A DNA stretch of 64,000 nucleotides from Lotus japonicus (taxonomy: Eukaryota > Streptophyta > Magnoliopsida > Fabales > Fabaceae): NCBI RefSeq assembly GCF_012489685.1, contig NC_080042.1:49652066-49716065 (forward strand). The letters are read 5' to 3'. A model generated the notes under the pieces. That model was not told where the DNA came from. It was given only the letters and a program-made list of their open reading frames with translations, and made no database searches. Position numbers and translations under genes: made by a program. Below, one piece after another: positions 33,650 through 45,285 of this stretch. Within the stretch, counting starts at the first letter, position 1, and every line of letters starts with the position of its first letter.

Positions 33650-33840
33650 TCTTAGGAGAAGTCTTGAACAATACTTTGTTGGGAGAAGTCATGTCTAATA
33701 CTTGTTAGGAGACGTCATGTAGAATACTTGGTTGGGAGAAGTCATGTATAATACTTGTTAGGAGAAGTTTTGTAGAATACTTGGTTGGGAGAAGTCCTGT
33801 CTATTACTTGTTGTAGGAGAAGTCCTTGAAACTTGATAGT
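33650..33840 (+). repeat. Tandem about 21-bp units in copia LTR
   Basis: Eight or so imperfect units reading GTTGGGAGAAGTCATGTAGAA. The inverted relative is at 3425-3560. Confidence 0.7.
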
Positions 33841-34038
33841 GAAAATCTTGGTTAAACCAAGGACTGGACGTAACTCCATCATTTGAGGGTGAACCAGGAT
33901 ATATAGTTGTGTTTGTATTGTTTATTATCTTTTCCTTATATCCGCTGCACCAAACGAATGAAAAAATCTTTCATAAACTTATAATCATTTGAAAGCACAG
34001 GTTTTACACACACAATTAATGCTCCGTGCTAGAACTTG

Positions 34039-34740
34039 AGAGGATAGGTAGTACCCAAAGTGTGAGGAATGTGATGTGAATGCTTAGAGAGAGAAACTCT
34101 AACCGTTTAGAGAGAGAATGTATAACTGAATTTCAATGCTATTATTTCTCAAATGAGCTAAGAGTCCCTTACAATTGGTATTTCCCTCCTATTTATAGAG
34201 GTGGAGTTGCGCTTTGGCGCCTCTATCCTGTCTAAATGGGCCAGTTAGGCCTCGGGAAGGGAGGTCCAAGGTCCCGACGCGTCCCCCGGCCAAGGCCGGG
34301 TCTCCTGGGCAAGAGACCCTGGGGTCTCGCCCAGTCCACAAGTCCACAAGACACCGAGCTCGAAGCATGAGAGCTAAGTGTGTCTTTAAGCAAGAAACAA
34401 GGCGAGAGCCTTAAGGATGCCGACTATAACTTAAAAACTTAAAATCTAGAAGTGAAAAACGATGGCCAACATGGCCTGATAAATAAAGCCTTTTGTAATC
34501 GACACCTTAGACCTTCAGTTGTGCCCTCTTCTTCTGGGCGAACCCAGTCCACAGGCAAGCTTGTGACGACGACTACTAGTCCGCCCGACTCGGCATAGTC
34601 ACACACGCGCTCTAAATCGCGACGTTTGTCACGTGTTGCATCCTTTCCACACGTCGCACCTTGAAGCGATGTTTAGATCAGTAAATCCACAGAATCTCAA
34701 CCGCCACCTTTGAAATGTTATCTCGAATCATATCAACATC
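34039..34740 (-). repeat. Probable LTR of the Tat-like element
   Basis: About 0.7 kb with a minus-strand TATA-like box (CTATAAATAGG, about 34189-34200), unlike the sequence on either side, and GC-rich in 34210-34380. Its position at the 3' side of the minus-strand pol fits a 3' LTR. No partner LTR or duplication is available to prove the ends. Confidence 0.45.
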
Positions 34741-35100
34741 TTGTCAATTTTAAATTTGAACCAACCTGCCTCAACCGTCACAGCTTTCCACTTAATGCGC
34801 TGCCCCTGCTCTTCGGAATCCACGTCACACCTTTTGCGTGATGGGCCCACCTTTACCATGATGATTTACCATAATGAGGCACGATTTCCTAATCTTTATC
34901 ATACCCAACCCTTGAGTTCTTTTCCCTCACATCATTCATCATCTTCTATTAACTGCTCCCATATTTGCTCCCGACTCTCACTCCGGTCTCCTTTGCTAAT
35001 CTCACGAATCCCCACTCCGGCTCTTGCTCTTCTTCTCACAGTTCCCTTCCTGGTTAGTTTTCATCCCTTCCTTCTCCCCTTTCTCTCTTTTCTTTCTTTG

Positions 35101-37165
35101 ATGTCTTCAACAGGGACCTTGTCTTCCATTGAGGACATCAAAGCCCATCGCTTGACAAAATTCGCCACTCTGCCCTCCCCCATTTCAGAAGCCCCTGATC
35201 AAGGACTTCTTGATCAACCATCAGAACTGTCAACCAGCAAATCCATCTCTGACCTTGCCCGTAAGGTTGGTGGGCTCTGCCATTCTTCGTTATTAGAGGG
35301 CCTTCTTCGAACCACTGGATGTCACGGACAAGACCGCCCCGGGCAGCATCGTGGGCTTAATGACCCCAAATATTCCCATTTTTTCTTTCCTTACGAATAT
35401 CTGTTCCCTGATCTGAGCATTAAACTTCCTTTCTCCCCCTTTCTTACTCAAATGTTGTGCGATATGAATGTTTCTCCTTATCAACTCCATCCCCGCTCCT
35501 GGGCCTATTTGCGGTGTTTTGAGATTCTTTGCCATAGCATTGACGTAGCGCCCTCTGCTGCCCTTTTTTCCTTCTTCTTTGAAGTAGATTCTCAAACTAG
35601 AGGGTCTCGCGGCTGGGTTACTCTGGTACCCCGGCCAGGACGAGAACGATTTGCCCCTTATCAAGTGGGCCCGGAATCTTATTTGGCTCGCCGGTACTTT
35701 AGGGTGATCGTCCACCCCGCTTACCCTTCCTCATTTACACGAAAGGACGGGAAAGCCCTTTTCCCTCTTTACTGGACATTGTCCCCCAAATACTTATCCG
35801 GCCTCCCAAAAATAACTTTTTCCCCAGAGAAAGCTTCGCCGTTGAGGTCTTATCTCGACTTTGACTTTTTAGTTGTATTGAACTGCTTGATGTCCCCCCC
35901 GGATCCAAATTTCTTCCCCGACTAGGTCCCTTTTCTTACTCCTTTGCCGCACCCCTTTTTTATATGTCCTTCATCTCTAACGATTGCTCTCTCTTTTTCT
36001 TTTCAGGAAAAATGAATTTCTCTTCCGACGAACTGCCGAAGGCTTTCCTTTCCGCGGGCGTTAAAACTCCTCCCTCCGCTCATACCGGGGTGAAAAGACA
36101 AAGCTCGCCAACGGACGACGGTGTTTCCAAGAAGAAAAAACTGGACGAGCTGAAACCACCTCTCGTTTCTTCAACTGTCCCTGGCGAGGAGTGCACTGCC
36201 TCTGGCTCTCCCGCCCCGGTTGGTGCGGGTGATTCCTATAAACCCATTCACTAGGGCGAGACGAGCATTGCCCAGGTTGAGGGCCTTTCTCGCGCCCCAG
36301 TGTCACCGACGGCCCAATCCTCGCCAACTGTCGTTCATCTCTCAACTTCTGCCTCTAACCTGCCAACTCCTGCTTCTCCCAAGGCTGTTGGCGGGGAAAA
36401 AGACCCTTCTCCTTCCTGCTGTCTCATCCCTTCCTTGAGAAACAAAGGGAAACGCCCAACCAGAACCCGCAAGACGTTGCCCAAGAAGCTGTGTCCAACC
36501 TCCTCCGAGCTGGCTGCTTGTTCGCCCAAGTGGCTTGGGAAGCCCGTCCCCTTACCGAGATTGCTGGACTCCGGCAGGAGGTGGAGAAATTGCGCACGAC
36601 CAACCTTCAAATCAATGAAAATTGCTCCAAGTTGTCCAAACAGTTGACTACGGAAACGGAGAAGACGACGAAGATGCAGCAGAAACTCGCTGAGGCAAAG
36701 CTTGCGAAAGCTGCGGCGGACAAGAAAAAGGAACAAATTGAAAGCCAAATTGAAGAGCTCCGCAAAACTCTCGATACCCAGGAGGCTACCCTTACTTCTC
36801 AAAAGGAAGTTCTTTTGACCAAGAATGAGGAAATCGCCAAGTTGCGCCAGGACTTGGCGGGCAGGGGTAAAGCTCTTGCCGACGCTCGCTCTAATTTGGA
36901 ATCGAAACGCAAACTCTTGGCCGAGAAAGACGCCCAGGCCCTCGCCTTGGAGGAGAAGATAAGGGGAGAAGCTGCTCATGCGGTGGCCAATGAGCGTATC
37001 CGTGGCTTCCTGATCGCCAAGGCTCAAGTCAAACATCTCCATCCCAACATCGACCTTGGTCTTTTGGGAGTTTTTAAGAAGATTACACCCGCCGAGCTGG
37101 AGGGTGTCGAAGATCCACCGGGAGTCGCCAATGTTGACCTTGGAGATGCTGTGGAGAAAAAATAA
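35101..37165 (+). pseudogene. Antisense gene of the Tat-like element ('putative gypsy type transposon' family)
   Basis: Reads opposite to the pol of its host element. The likely start is ATG 35101 (MSSTGTLSSIEDIKAHRL), in frame with upstream open sequence. The first exon ends near 35920 and holds the conserved block FFPYEYLFPDLSIKLPFSPF, MNVSPYQLHPRSWAYLRCFE and RGSRGWVTLVPRPG, as in the Pfam family for putative gypsy-type transposon proteins. A likely intron (GT near 35926, TTTTCAG at 36000-36006) leads to exon 2 with MNFSSDELPKAFLSAGV and KKKKLDE. One TAG at 36252-36254 and a frameshift near 36430-36450 precede a long coiled coil (36500-37040), ending LHPNIDLGLLGVFKK. Downstream antisense ORFs are known in some Tat elements such as Grande. 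Function unknown. Confidence 0.72.
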
Positions 37166-38111
37166 AGAGACAGATAAAACAATGTTTACTTCTTATTTTA
37201 ATATTGGATTATTGTAATGTTAGTACTCTTTTGTTTTACTCGTCGTATTTTAGTTTAAGCCAGCCATTTTTAGTTTTCGTTATATTATTTCTCTCGCATA
37301 TTTTAGTGCTTTTCGATTTCCTCTCTCGCATCCTCCATAGTTTCTTTATTTCTGAATTACGTCTGACGACATTGATGGTGTGCTGGGTTCAACTAGGACT
37401 CGTCGCTCGGTTTTTGAACCGAAGCTTTTATTCACACGCATATTTCCCGTAAGAGCAGGTGTGGCCCCTCCAGCCTTATTAGGTGGGGACTTACAGTTGC
37501 TCAGTGCCCAATGGCCATATGGGTTTACCCGAGACTTTTGAGCCTAGTTGAAAAATGCTCGCCCATATTTCGGGGAGATTACTAGGATAAGAAGCTTATC
37601 CGCACACATCGCCGACGAGTGACGTCGAGCTGCGTCGGCTTCTCCGGAGCAATCCCCAGACATCAAGGTCGTGTTGGGATTGCCACCTTCAGGGAATATT
37701 TCCCACCGAGCTCTCGCCGCAATTCAGTGTGATTGAAATTGCTGGATACAATTTTTGTATTTTCAATTAGACGTGATAGTCAACAAACTCCCGAGATGGA
37801 GAACAAGAACGTGTCTTTGTTTTTACCATTTTTGGGCGCTTTTGGCCAATAACTTCCGGGGATAAGTACAAAAGAATGTTTCTTCGTTTCGTCTTTAACT
37901 CTGCAGACTACGCGAGGCGTACTGCTTTCCTCCGCATCAGATCCAGCTCCTTCTCGCCTTATCAGCTGTAATAGTACTTTAGTTTCGCTGCGTTCCAGGA
38001 TCGTGGCACCCGTTTCCCATCCAAGCTGTCGAGGCGATAGGCTCCTCTTCCCAAAGCTTTTAAGATCCTGTAGGGCCCTTCCCAGATTGGGCTCTGTTTA
38101 TTTCCGGTGAC
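37166..38111 (-). other. Spacer and tail of Tat-like pol
   Basis: Contains the 3' non-coding part shared by the antisense gene and pol. On the minus strand the part nearest 38111 still reads as an integrase C-terminal tail (EPNLGRALQDLKALG, SLDGKRVPRSWNAAKLK) after a stop near 38112. No other gene seen. Confidence 0.55.
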
Positions 38112-39692
38112 TCATGTTAGCTTTTTAAGCACCAAATCCCCTACTTGCATCTCCCTTGGTTTTACCTTTGTGTCATACTTGGTCACAGCTCGCTGCTTCA
38201 TCGCGGCCTCCCAGAGGCGAGCCTCATTGTGTGTCTCCGACAGCAAGTCTAGTTCTACTGCCATGTTTGAGGAGTTCTCGCCCTCAAACTTCGGTGTCGT
38301 TCGCCACGAACTGTTGTCTATCTCTACAGGGAGCATGGCGTCCGCCCCATAAGTCATTCTGAATGGAGTTTCCCCTATAGTTGAGTGTTGTAGGCGTCTG
38401 GCGGTGACGAGGACGGCGAGCGCCGCTTTTTCTATCTTCTGATACCTGACCTCTTCCCCCTGAAGTGGATGGCTTACGAAATAGACTATATTTTGCTCTC
38501 CATCCACTTCCTGAAGGATCACCGAGCTTATTGCGTGATCACCAACAGAGAGGTATAAATGCAAAGGTAGGGCTTGGACAGGTTTCGAAAGGACTGGTGG
38601 GGCAGACAACATCTCCTTGAGGCGGGTGAAGGCTTCTTCGCACTCTGAATTCCACTCAAATTCCGCGTTCTTCTTGAGGCATTTGAAGAACGGGGCTGAC
38701 TTATCGCCCGAGTGAGGGAGAAAATGGGATAAGGCCGCGATCCACCCGGTTAGTCTCTGCACCTCCTTCACATTGCTCGGGTTTTTCATCTCCTGGATTG
38801 CCTTACACTTATCTGGATTGATTTCGATTCCTCTGGATGTAATCATGAAGCCTAAAAACTTCCCACCCCGTATGCCGAAAGAACACTTTTCCGAATTAAG
38901 CCTCATGTTATGCTTCCGAATCCTACCGAAGGCCTCCATCAAATCCTCATGATGGTTCGATCCCAAAACCGATTTGACGATCATATCGTCAACGTATACC
39001 TCCATGTTCCTTCCTACTTGGTCTTCAATCACCCTATCCATCAACCGCTGATACGTCGCCCCCACATTCTTTAACCCGAAAGGCATAGTCTGGTAACAGT
39101 AGTTCACCCTTGCGGTCATAAAAGCTGTTTTGTCTTCGTCCGATGGATGCATCTTGATTTGATGATATCCTGAATAAGCGTCCATTAAACTCAGAAGTTC
39201 ATTCCCTGAAGCTCCGTCCACCAGCTTATCTATGCTCGGCAAGGGATAGGAATCCTTTGGGCATGCCTTGTTCAAGTCTGTATAATCCACGCACATTCGC
39301 CACTTCCCGTTCGCCTTCTTGACCATCACCACATTTGCCAACCAGGTAGGGTACTTGATTTCCCGTATGAAGTCTGCTACTTGCAACTTGTTTACCTCTT
39401 GCTAGATGGCCTTCTCTTTCTCGTTTCCTATTCTCCGGCGAGTTTGGGTTATAGGCTTAGCCCCTGGATTCAATGCAAGCCTGTGGCAAATGAAGTTTAG
39501 GTCTATACCTGGCATGTCCTTGTGACTCCAGGAGAAAAGATCTAGATTGTCGCCCAACAACTTTGATAGCCTTTGTTCTTGGTCCTCACTTAACTTGGTT
39601 CCTATCTTGAGTATCATCTCGCCAAACTTCAGCTTTTTGGTTTCTTCTATCGGTGTGGGCCTGCTGACACGCCCATTTCCCCTCGGGTCCAA
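38112..39692 (-). pseudogene. pol: Tat-like pol: RT, partial RNase H, integrase C-terminus
   Basis: On the minus strand, 39692-39402 holds the RT lead (LLGDNLDLFSWSHKDMPGI, HRLALNPGAKPITQTRRR) and ends in a TAG. From 39386 the frame continues through WRMCVDYTDLNKACPKDSYP, MDAYSGYHQIKMHPSDEDKT, the catalytic YVDDMIVKS (about 38980-39006), and the RNase H start (ALPLHLYLSVGDHAISSVIL, YVSHPL-like). Then, without a frame break, the sequence jumps from ALAVLVTARRLQHS to TIGETPFRMTYGADAMLPVE, which is the integrase C-terminal region. Most of RNase H and the integrase catalytic core are therefore deleted (near 38385). Lineage call Tat rests on RT wording and the antisense gene. Confidence 0.85.
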
Positions 39693-39728
39693 ACTTTCTT
39701 CTGGCGTCTCAACTTCGCTTCAACGGTG

Positions 39729-40333
39729 TCAGACTAAAGCGTTTTTCTTCCCATACCGATCCACAGCATTACAGTAGCATTCCCTTGCGATCATTTGATC
39801 CACGAAAATTCCCCCAATATGCCCATTCGGCAGCGGATACTTCACCGCCAGGTGGGTTGTTGAGATCACGACGCACAGACGGTTTAAGGTGTTTCGCCCG
39901 ATGATCATGTTGTATGACCCTTCTGCCTCAAGGATTAGATATTTGACGCTGAGCGTTCTAGCGTTCTCTTCCTCGCCAAACGTGGTGTCAAGGTCGAGGG
40001 CGCCCTTCATCCATACTTGCTCGCCCGCGAATCCCACCAAGGTTCCCTCATAAGGAGCGAGGTTTCCCTCGCTCACACCAAGCCGAGCAAATGCTCCGCC
40101 GTAAATGATGTCCGCCGAACTTCCCTGGTCTAGAAGCACTCGATGCACGGTGAGCTGATTAACACGGAGGGAGATCACGATCGGATCATCTAAATGCGGC
40201 TTTATTCCGAAGAAATCAGCAGACGAAAACGTGATATCTGGATGTTGAAAACCAAAAGGAATCTCTCTAACAGCATTCACGACTCTAACGTATCGCTTCC
40301 GTGCTGCACTAGTGGCCCCTCCTCCGCCGAAAC
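39729..40333 (-). pseudogene. Tat-like protease, 5'-truncated
   Basis: Minus-strand frame with VHRVLLDQGSSADIIYGGAF (active-site Asp-x-Gly, about 40095-40140), APYEGTLVGFAGEQVWMKG and YNMIIGRNTLNRL. The first codons of the open frame come from the Z LTR inserted at 40333/40334, so the true N-terminus and gag are missing. It is separated from RT by stops near 39693-39728. Confidence 0.82.
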
Positions 40334-41220
40334 TGTAACACCCCGATTTCGGTGGCGTCACTTTAGTAACCAAAAAGAAAATAAAGCGGAAAAACGTGAA
40401 TATTTTTTTTTTCGATTTGTTTAAATAATAAAACTAAAGACTTAATGAAGTAAAGGCTCTACAACAAAAGACAATATAACTAATGTACAATATGTATTTA
40501 CAGCCCCCGCTGTAAGTAGTGAACCACGTCACGAGTATCCTCCAGTGACGGGAAGTAACCGAAAGTGGCGCCCGTAGGCAATATGTACAAACCAAAATAA
40601 AAGGTCAAGTGTTCGCAACACAGTCCTCCAAAAACGAGAATAAGTCAACTCAAAACGGCCTAAACAAGACCTCCTAGTCCGACCAACTCTCTGTGATTTC
40701 CATAAAGAAAACCACACATAAAGCTAACGGTCAGGAAAATACCCTGTCCCAAAATGAACCATGACGGTCAGAGCTATGACTCTACTCCTACACTAATCCT
40801 GTCTAGAGGAGTTTCACCCCAGCACTCACAACTACATGCTAGCGTGATCATCGTCCGAATCGGTATCCAGAACGACTAGGTCAATGCACACAATCCTTCC
40901 CCCTCTCGCTACTGCGATACGCTCCTGTGTTGGTCTCACGGGTTTAGGGCCCGAACCAAGGTCATCAATGACGGCAACAGTAGGTGAGCTAGAGTCCGAA
41001 GAAGTCCCTCCCACAGGCTCCTCCTCCGAGGGGTCCTCATCATCCGAAGATGACGGTGGTGGGGGTACTCCTACACCGGGTCCGCAATGCACGTCGGGTG
41101 GCAGGTTGAAGCTGACGGTACATCTCCTCAAAACTCCTTCCCTCAAGTGTCCCAGACTGTCGACACGGTCCTCCATGATTCTCCCCGAGTAAGTCGCTCG
41201 GTGGACAGCGGGGTCGACCA
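40334..41220 (-). mobile_element. Family-Z LTR, minus orientation, part 1
   Basis: Begins (plus strand) TGTAACACCCCGATTTCGG, the inverse of the Z LTR end, inserted into the Tat-like protease. It is broken at 41220 by the plus-strand Z element (duplication GACCA) and continues at 51776. The left 5-bp flank is GAAAC; the matching right flank was not found because the other end is lost at 52598. Confidence 0.88.
40832..41215 (-). CDS. Z-LTR ORF, C-terminal part (minus copy)
   Basis: On the minus strand, reads WVVDPAVHRATYSGRIMED, VLRRCTVSFNLPPDVHCGP, PPPPSSSDDEDPSEEEPVGG and VVLDTDSDDDHASM, then stop. It continues from 51919-51776 across the Z insertion; counting the duplication once, the frame is intact. 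Against the plus copies (45286-45816) I counted by hand 175 aligned codons: 47 differ synonymously, 39 differ in amino acid, and there is one single-codon gap. No family recognised: an acidic, Ser/Pro-rich C-terminus and a folded-looking N-terminal half (VCALADYAHCQMSMADWF). Protein coding is inferred from this pattern only. Confidence 0.6.
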   Translation of the reverse strand, partial: DPAVHRATYSGRIMEDRVDSLGHLREGVLRRCTVSFNLPPDVHCGPGVGVPPPPSSSDDEDPSEEEPVGGTSSDSSSPTVAVIDDLGSGPKPVRPTQERIAVARGGRIVCIDLVVLDTDSDDDHASM

Positions 41221-42755
41221 TGTAAGACCCAAGTTTTTAAGCTTAGAATAAGTGGAAGAGATTTCCATTTACGATTAGGGTTGATGTAATGTGAAGGGAA
41301 ACCTGAACGAAAGTTTATTAAATGAAATATAATATATGAAGGAGAAAGTTCAGGAAAAGTCTGAGGATTGTATCGAAGTCGATTTAAGTTATAGCACGAC
41401 TAATATTCGCTTTAAAAACCTAGGACAAGAATCTTAGGAAATAACACTATGTTCCACCCTTGGAACACTGTAGGATTTTAGTCCAAAAATCTTCAGAGAA
41501 ATGTTAGAACTTCTCTTTTTCCATATATCAAAATCGTTTCGAGGCGAAACTCTAGGATCTACGAACGTCCGATTCCAATCATCGGAAGTATGCCGAAACC
41601 GAATCTTTGGTATTTCAAAACCTTAGAATTTCTCGACAATGAAGACTTTTTCTATTCAGAGCTTCAAATGAATATTCTACACGCGTACACCTATTTCTCT
41701 TGATGATTTCAATCTTTCTTCCGAAGGAAGTTTTCTATTCCGACATTCGATGCAAAAAGCAACTTATCGGGTAAAATAGTTTTATACCGACTATGCATTA
41801 GTTGCCAAAAATACAAGGAGACCTCTTTATAGTTTTGGAATTCTTTCGCCAAAACATATCTATTAATTCACGGAGAATGACGCCGGAAAAATCAGATTCG
41901 CGAAACTTTCATTTTACCGCGTTTCACCAACCTCTATATATAGCCAAGAAATGAGAAAAAACAAATATCTTACCCATTTCATCCAAGGAGGCCGCGAGTT
42001 TGAGAGGAGAGGAGGAGAAGAAGATTTTGTTCAATCCTTGCTTGATCGTTGATTAATCAGTTGCTGCTTCAAGGTTTCGAGGTATAGTCGCTAATCCTTA
42101 CCTCTGATCGCTTTTTCCATAGCTTTTCTGTAGAGTTTTCTGAGTGGATAGTTTATGGGTTTTTGCAAAACTATCCTGAATCTTTCATTTCTGATTCTAA
42201 ACCTCTTCTATATGTGCCCAAGATCACTTCTGCCGGATTAGATTTTCCGTTATGTCGCCGGAATTCCGCCGGAATCAATTTGAACCTAAAATACCCATTT
42301 TTGGAGTTTTTGGTGTAAAGCTTCAACCTTTAGGCTGAAAACTATCGCCTTAGCTTAGTGCTAGTAGGATTAGTTGTCATAAACGTCGTTGGTGACGTCC
42401 CTGCAAAATTTTATTTTTGGGATTTCAGTTTTGAAAATCCTAAGTTGAAAATCATGACCAAAATACCCCTGCGACAGTTTTTGATCCGATAATTTTTCCG
42501 AGTTCAGAATACCCTTAGTTACGGCTTATGATAGTATAGGAACCAAGTTTGATCGAAGAAAAATCGAGTCTCCTAATTACACAAAGTGGCCGAGCCCTAT
42601 AGGGGGGAGGAGGAAAATTTCCTTTTCCGAAAACTTGTCCTTTCGCGCTAGATTATCGTACATCGGAGTATGTATTGCTTCGTGTAACCTTAGTAAGTAT
42701 TGATAGTTTAGTTTCCGATAGATTCTGATAGTATTTCTGTGGTTTTGCTCTAAAG

Positions 42756-42833
42756 GTGATTTTGAGGAATTCCCTGAGGAACAAGGCTTTGTTGGTGAGG
42801 AAGCGTTAGACGATCATTCTGGAGAACCTTCAG
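42756..42833 (+). other. Acidic 78-bp exon-like segment in Z 5' LTR
   Basis: Bounded by TTTTGCTCTAAAG and CTTCAG then GTGAGG, i.e. acceptor- and donor-like borders. Open frame reads DFEEFPEEQGF, then EEALDDHSGEPS. The same 78-bp length and frame occur at 9585-9662 and 49172-49249. Confidence 0.45.
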
Positions 42834-42863
42834 GTGAGGGCTTCTCACTGAATCTCTAGTTAA

Positions 42864-43804
42864 TGAAGGTATGAAAAACGGTAGAAAGGGGGGATTTGAA
42901 TAACGTTTTCAGTATAAAACTTCCACCTTAAAGATTTTGACAAATCTTTCGAGAACTTAAGTGCTAAAGATAAGAGATAGAAAAGCACACAAGGATTTTA
43001 TCCTGGTTCACTTGATAAATCACTCAAGCTACTCCAGTCCACCCGTTAAGGTGATTTCTTCCTTCTTAGAATGAAGGCAATCCACTAATCAGGTAAGAGT
43101 TACAAGTGCACTTGAAACCTACAAGTGACTAACAATTACACTGACTTAGCTCACACTAAGATTCACTCTCTTAGTCTTCTCTAGGATCCGATCAACCTTG
43201 ATCTCCTAAAGGAACTAAACAAACTGTTTATCAAAGAATTGTTTACAAGAGATTTGCTTCTAAAAAGCTAATAGTAAACTCAATGAATTTCAGATGAAAG
43301 AAAGCTTAGAAGAATTTAAGTTTGTCTTGCGCGTATGTGAATGCTTCTAGCCGTTTCTTTCAGTCTTCAGCCTCTTTATATACTCCAAGGATTAGGGTTG
43401 AGCGTTGTATGGGAAATGCTACCGTTGGAGGGTAGTTCTGGAAAATCCAGCTTCTGCTGTGTCTGAGACTGTTAGGTAGGTCGTCAGGAAGGTACAGTTG
43501 CTTTTGTACTTGGCTAGCGACTTGACCTTTAAACCTAGGAGACTTCTGATCAGGGGAATGCTTCATATTGGAACTTGTGAAGCCGGTTGATCAGAGTCAG
43601 AGGGAAAGCCCAGATCCTCTGACCATTGTTTCTTCTGATTCTGAACTCAGAGGGAAGAACATGGTCTTCAGAGTATCTTGCTTCTGGACAACAGAATTTC
43701 ACTAATCAGCTTCTAAATCTTCAGAGTCTTCTATACCATCAGAATATCTGAGCCTTCAGTGTTTCTTGGTTATCAGACTTTCTGGATCTTCAGAGCTTCT
43801 TACA
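42864..43804 (-). mobile_element. Sirevirus solo LTR with internal deletion
   Basis: 941 bp in minus orientation, TGAAGGTATGAAAAACGG...TTACA, flanked by GTTAA (42859-42863 and 43805-43809). Homologous to the 1,207-bp LTR at 12606-13812 but missing about 260 bp near its own 5' end, just inside the terminal TTACA. It shows that the same Sirevirus family inserted here earlier and recombined away. Confidence 0.92.
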
Positions 43805-44488
43805 GTTAATGCTTAGGGTCGATGTTTCGACATTGTTTACTGTTTATGCACTGGAATTGTGTGTGATTGGAAAATGTTTTCTAAGGCTTCGGCTGACAAT
43901 GTAGATGATTCATCTACTGAATGTTTTTGAGATTGTCTTACATGCTATGTGCTATGTGGGTAATCTAGGATGTGTGGTGCATGCTTTATATGCTAAGTGC
44001 TAAGTGTTTATGATGCGATTTATTGATATATGATATGTTGTTGGTTGTGATGATTTAAATATGCTCTGTACTGGAATCTGAGATTCTGAATGGTGAGAAT
44101 AGCGGGCAGGTCATGCCGATTTTATTTTGAGAGTTTTGAGAAAGTTTGATAGGACGAACGAGGTTCGGGCCTTAATTCTGTTTAGTGGATCGAGACATCC
44201 TCTGGAAGCGACTTGGGATTGGGAGATCCTGCAAATGTATAAGACTTGCGATAAGACAAAATGGAATCTATTTTATAAAGAAAATTCATAAGACCTTAAA
44301 TAACCTCAAAATCTTTAAGTAATGATAACAACCTCGAAGGAAGGCATTGGAAGTCAAATCATAGTTTTGGAAAAGCGAGGAGTGTCGTCGGATCCAAGTG
44401 TTGAGGAGATTGGTAAGTTCTGAGTATGTTGGTACTCCTTCGCTCGTTGAGCAGTTTGTTAGCCATCCAAGGGATGAGCCGAGAAGCT

Positions 44489-44632
44489 TCACTGAGGCGT
44501 GAGACCTTGTGAATGCGGGATACTCCACTGAGGCGTGAGACCTTGTGGAAAGCATGGAACTCCACTGAGGCGTGAGACCTTGTGAGAGCATGAAACTTCA
44601 CTGAAGCGTGAGACTTCGTGAGAGCATTGATG
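44489..44632 (+). repeat. 36-38-bp tandem repeat in Z 5' LTR
   Basis: About four copies containing CACTGAGGCGTGAGACCTTG. Also at 49959-50102, but absent from the solo Z (8065-11817) and the minus Z copy, so it marks a subfamily. Confidence 0.85.
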
Positions 44633-45285
44633 ACCCGAAGAGTCATCGTGAGTGGTTGCACTCATTTTATGATTATTGTATTTTGTCGCAGAATCGACTT
44701 TACCTTAGGGTAAGCTTTTAGAGACATTAATTTAGCTAGAACACGTGGCGACGTGTCGAGTGAGGTCGGAGACGTTGTTTGGCTAATCACTGCATTGCAT
44801 GCACTCATTAAGTGGTTTAAACACGGCGAGATACCGGACCACGGCGGATTCCAAAATTGGTCATAAGACCAGGATTTCCGCGTAAGAGCGCTGCTAGGTG
44901 ACTCTTAGTAGCAGACCGAAATGGCAGGCCTTCGGGTTTTATGCTGATCTGGCTACATGATGATGTTGGAGTAAGAGGCATCACGGGCCGAAATGGTCCC
45001 ACCGTGGCTGGTGTTAGGGCTGATCCGATGATGTCCATCCGTTCCGGAATGCATATTGGTTGACTGGGTTAACCTGCATTGCATATCATGCAACATACAT
45101 ACTAATTTAGTTGTCGAGTGTGATTTTTATTTGTCAATCCTATTTGGAACATGCTATTTGTTATTGTTGTCATTTACGTTCGATATGGAACATGCAACCC
45201 TAGGAATGACATCTCTAGTTATAAGCCTAAGTGGCTATTTATTATTTGTACCTATTGGGTTTATTATCTACATAGTTCTTTAGAG

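Larger units (their letters stand above)
31849..34038 (+). mobile_element. Ty1/copia LTR interrupted by a Y solo LTR
   Basis: Starts TGTTTAGGCGAAAGAC inside the LINE. A TATAAAAGG box lies near 32137 and a leader follows to 32329. After the Y solo LTR it continues 33583-34038 with tandem GGGAGAAGTCATGT units and GGGTGAACCAGGATATATAG near the end. No PBS or coding region follows, because a different element begins near 34039. The right boundary is approximate. Confidence 0.65.

Noticed and set aside
33650..33840. Regular short repeats that could look like a CRISPR array
   Set aside because: Units are head-to-tail without unique spacers, imperfect, and sit in a plant LTR.
36335..37042. A 235-codon minus-strand open frame
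   Set aside because: Mirror of the coiled-coil exon of the antisense gene; leucine/phenylalanine-rich composition is what coiled-coil codons give on the other strand.
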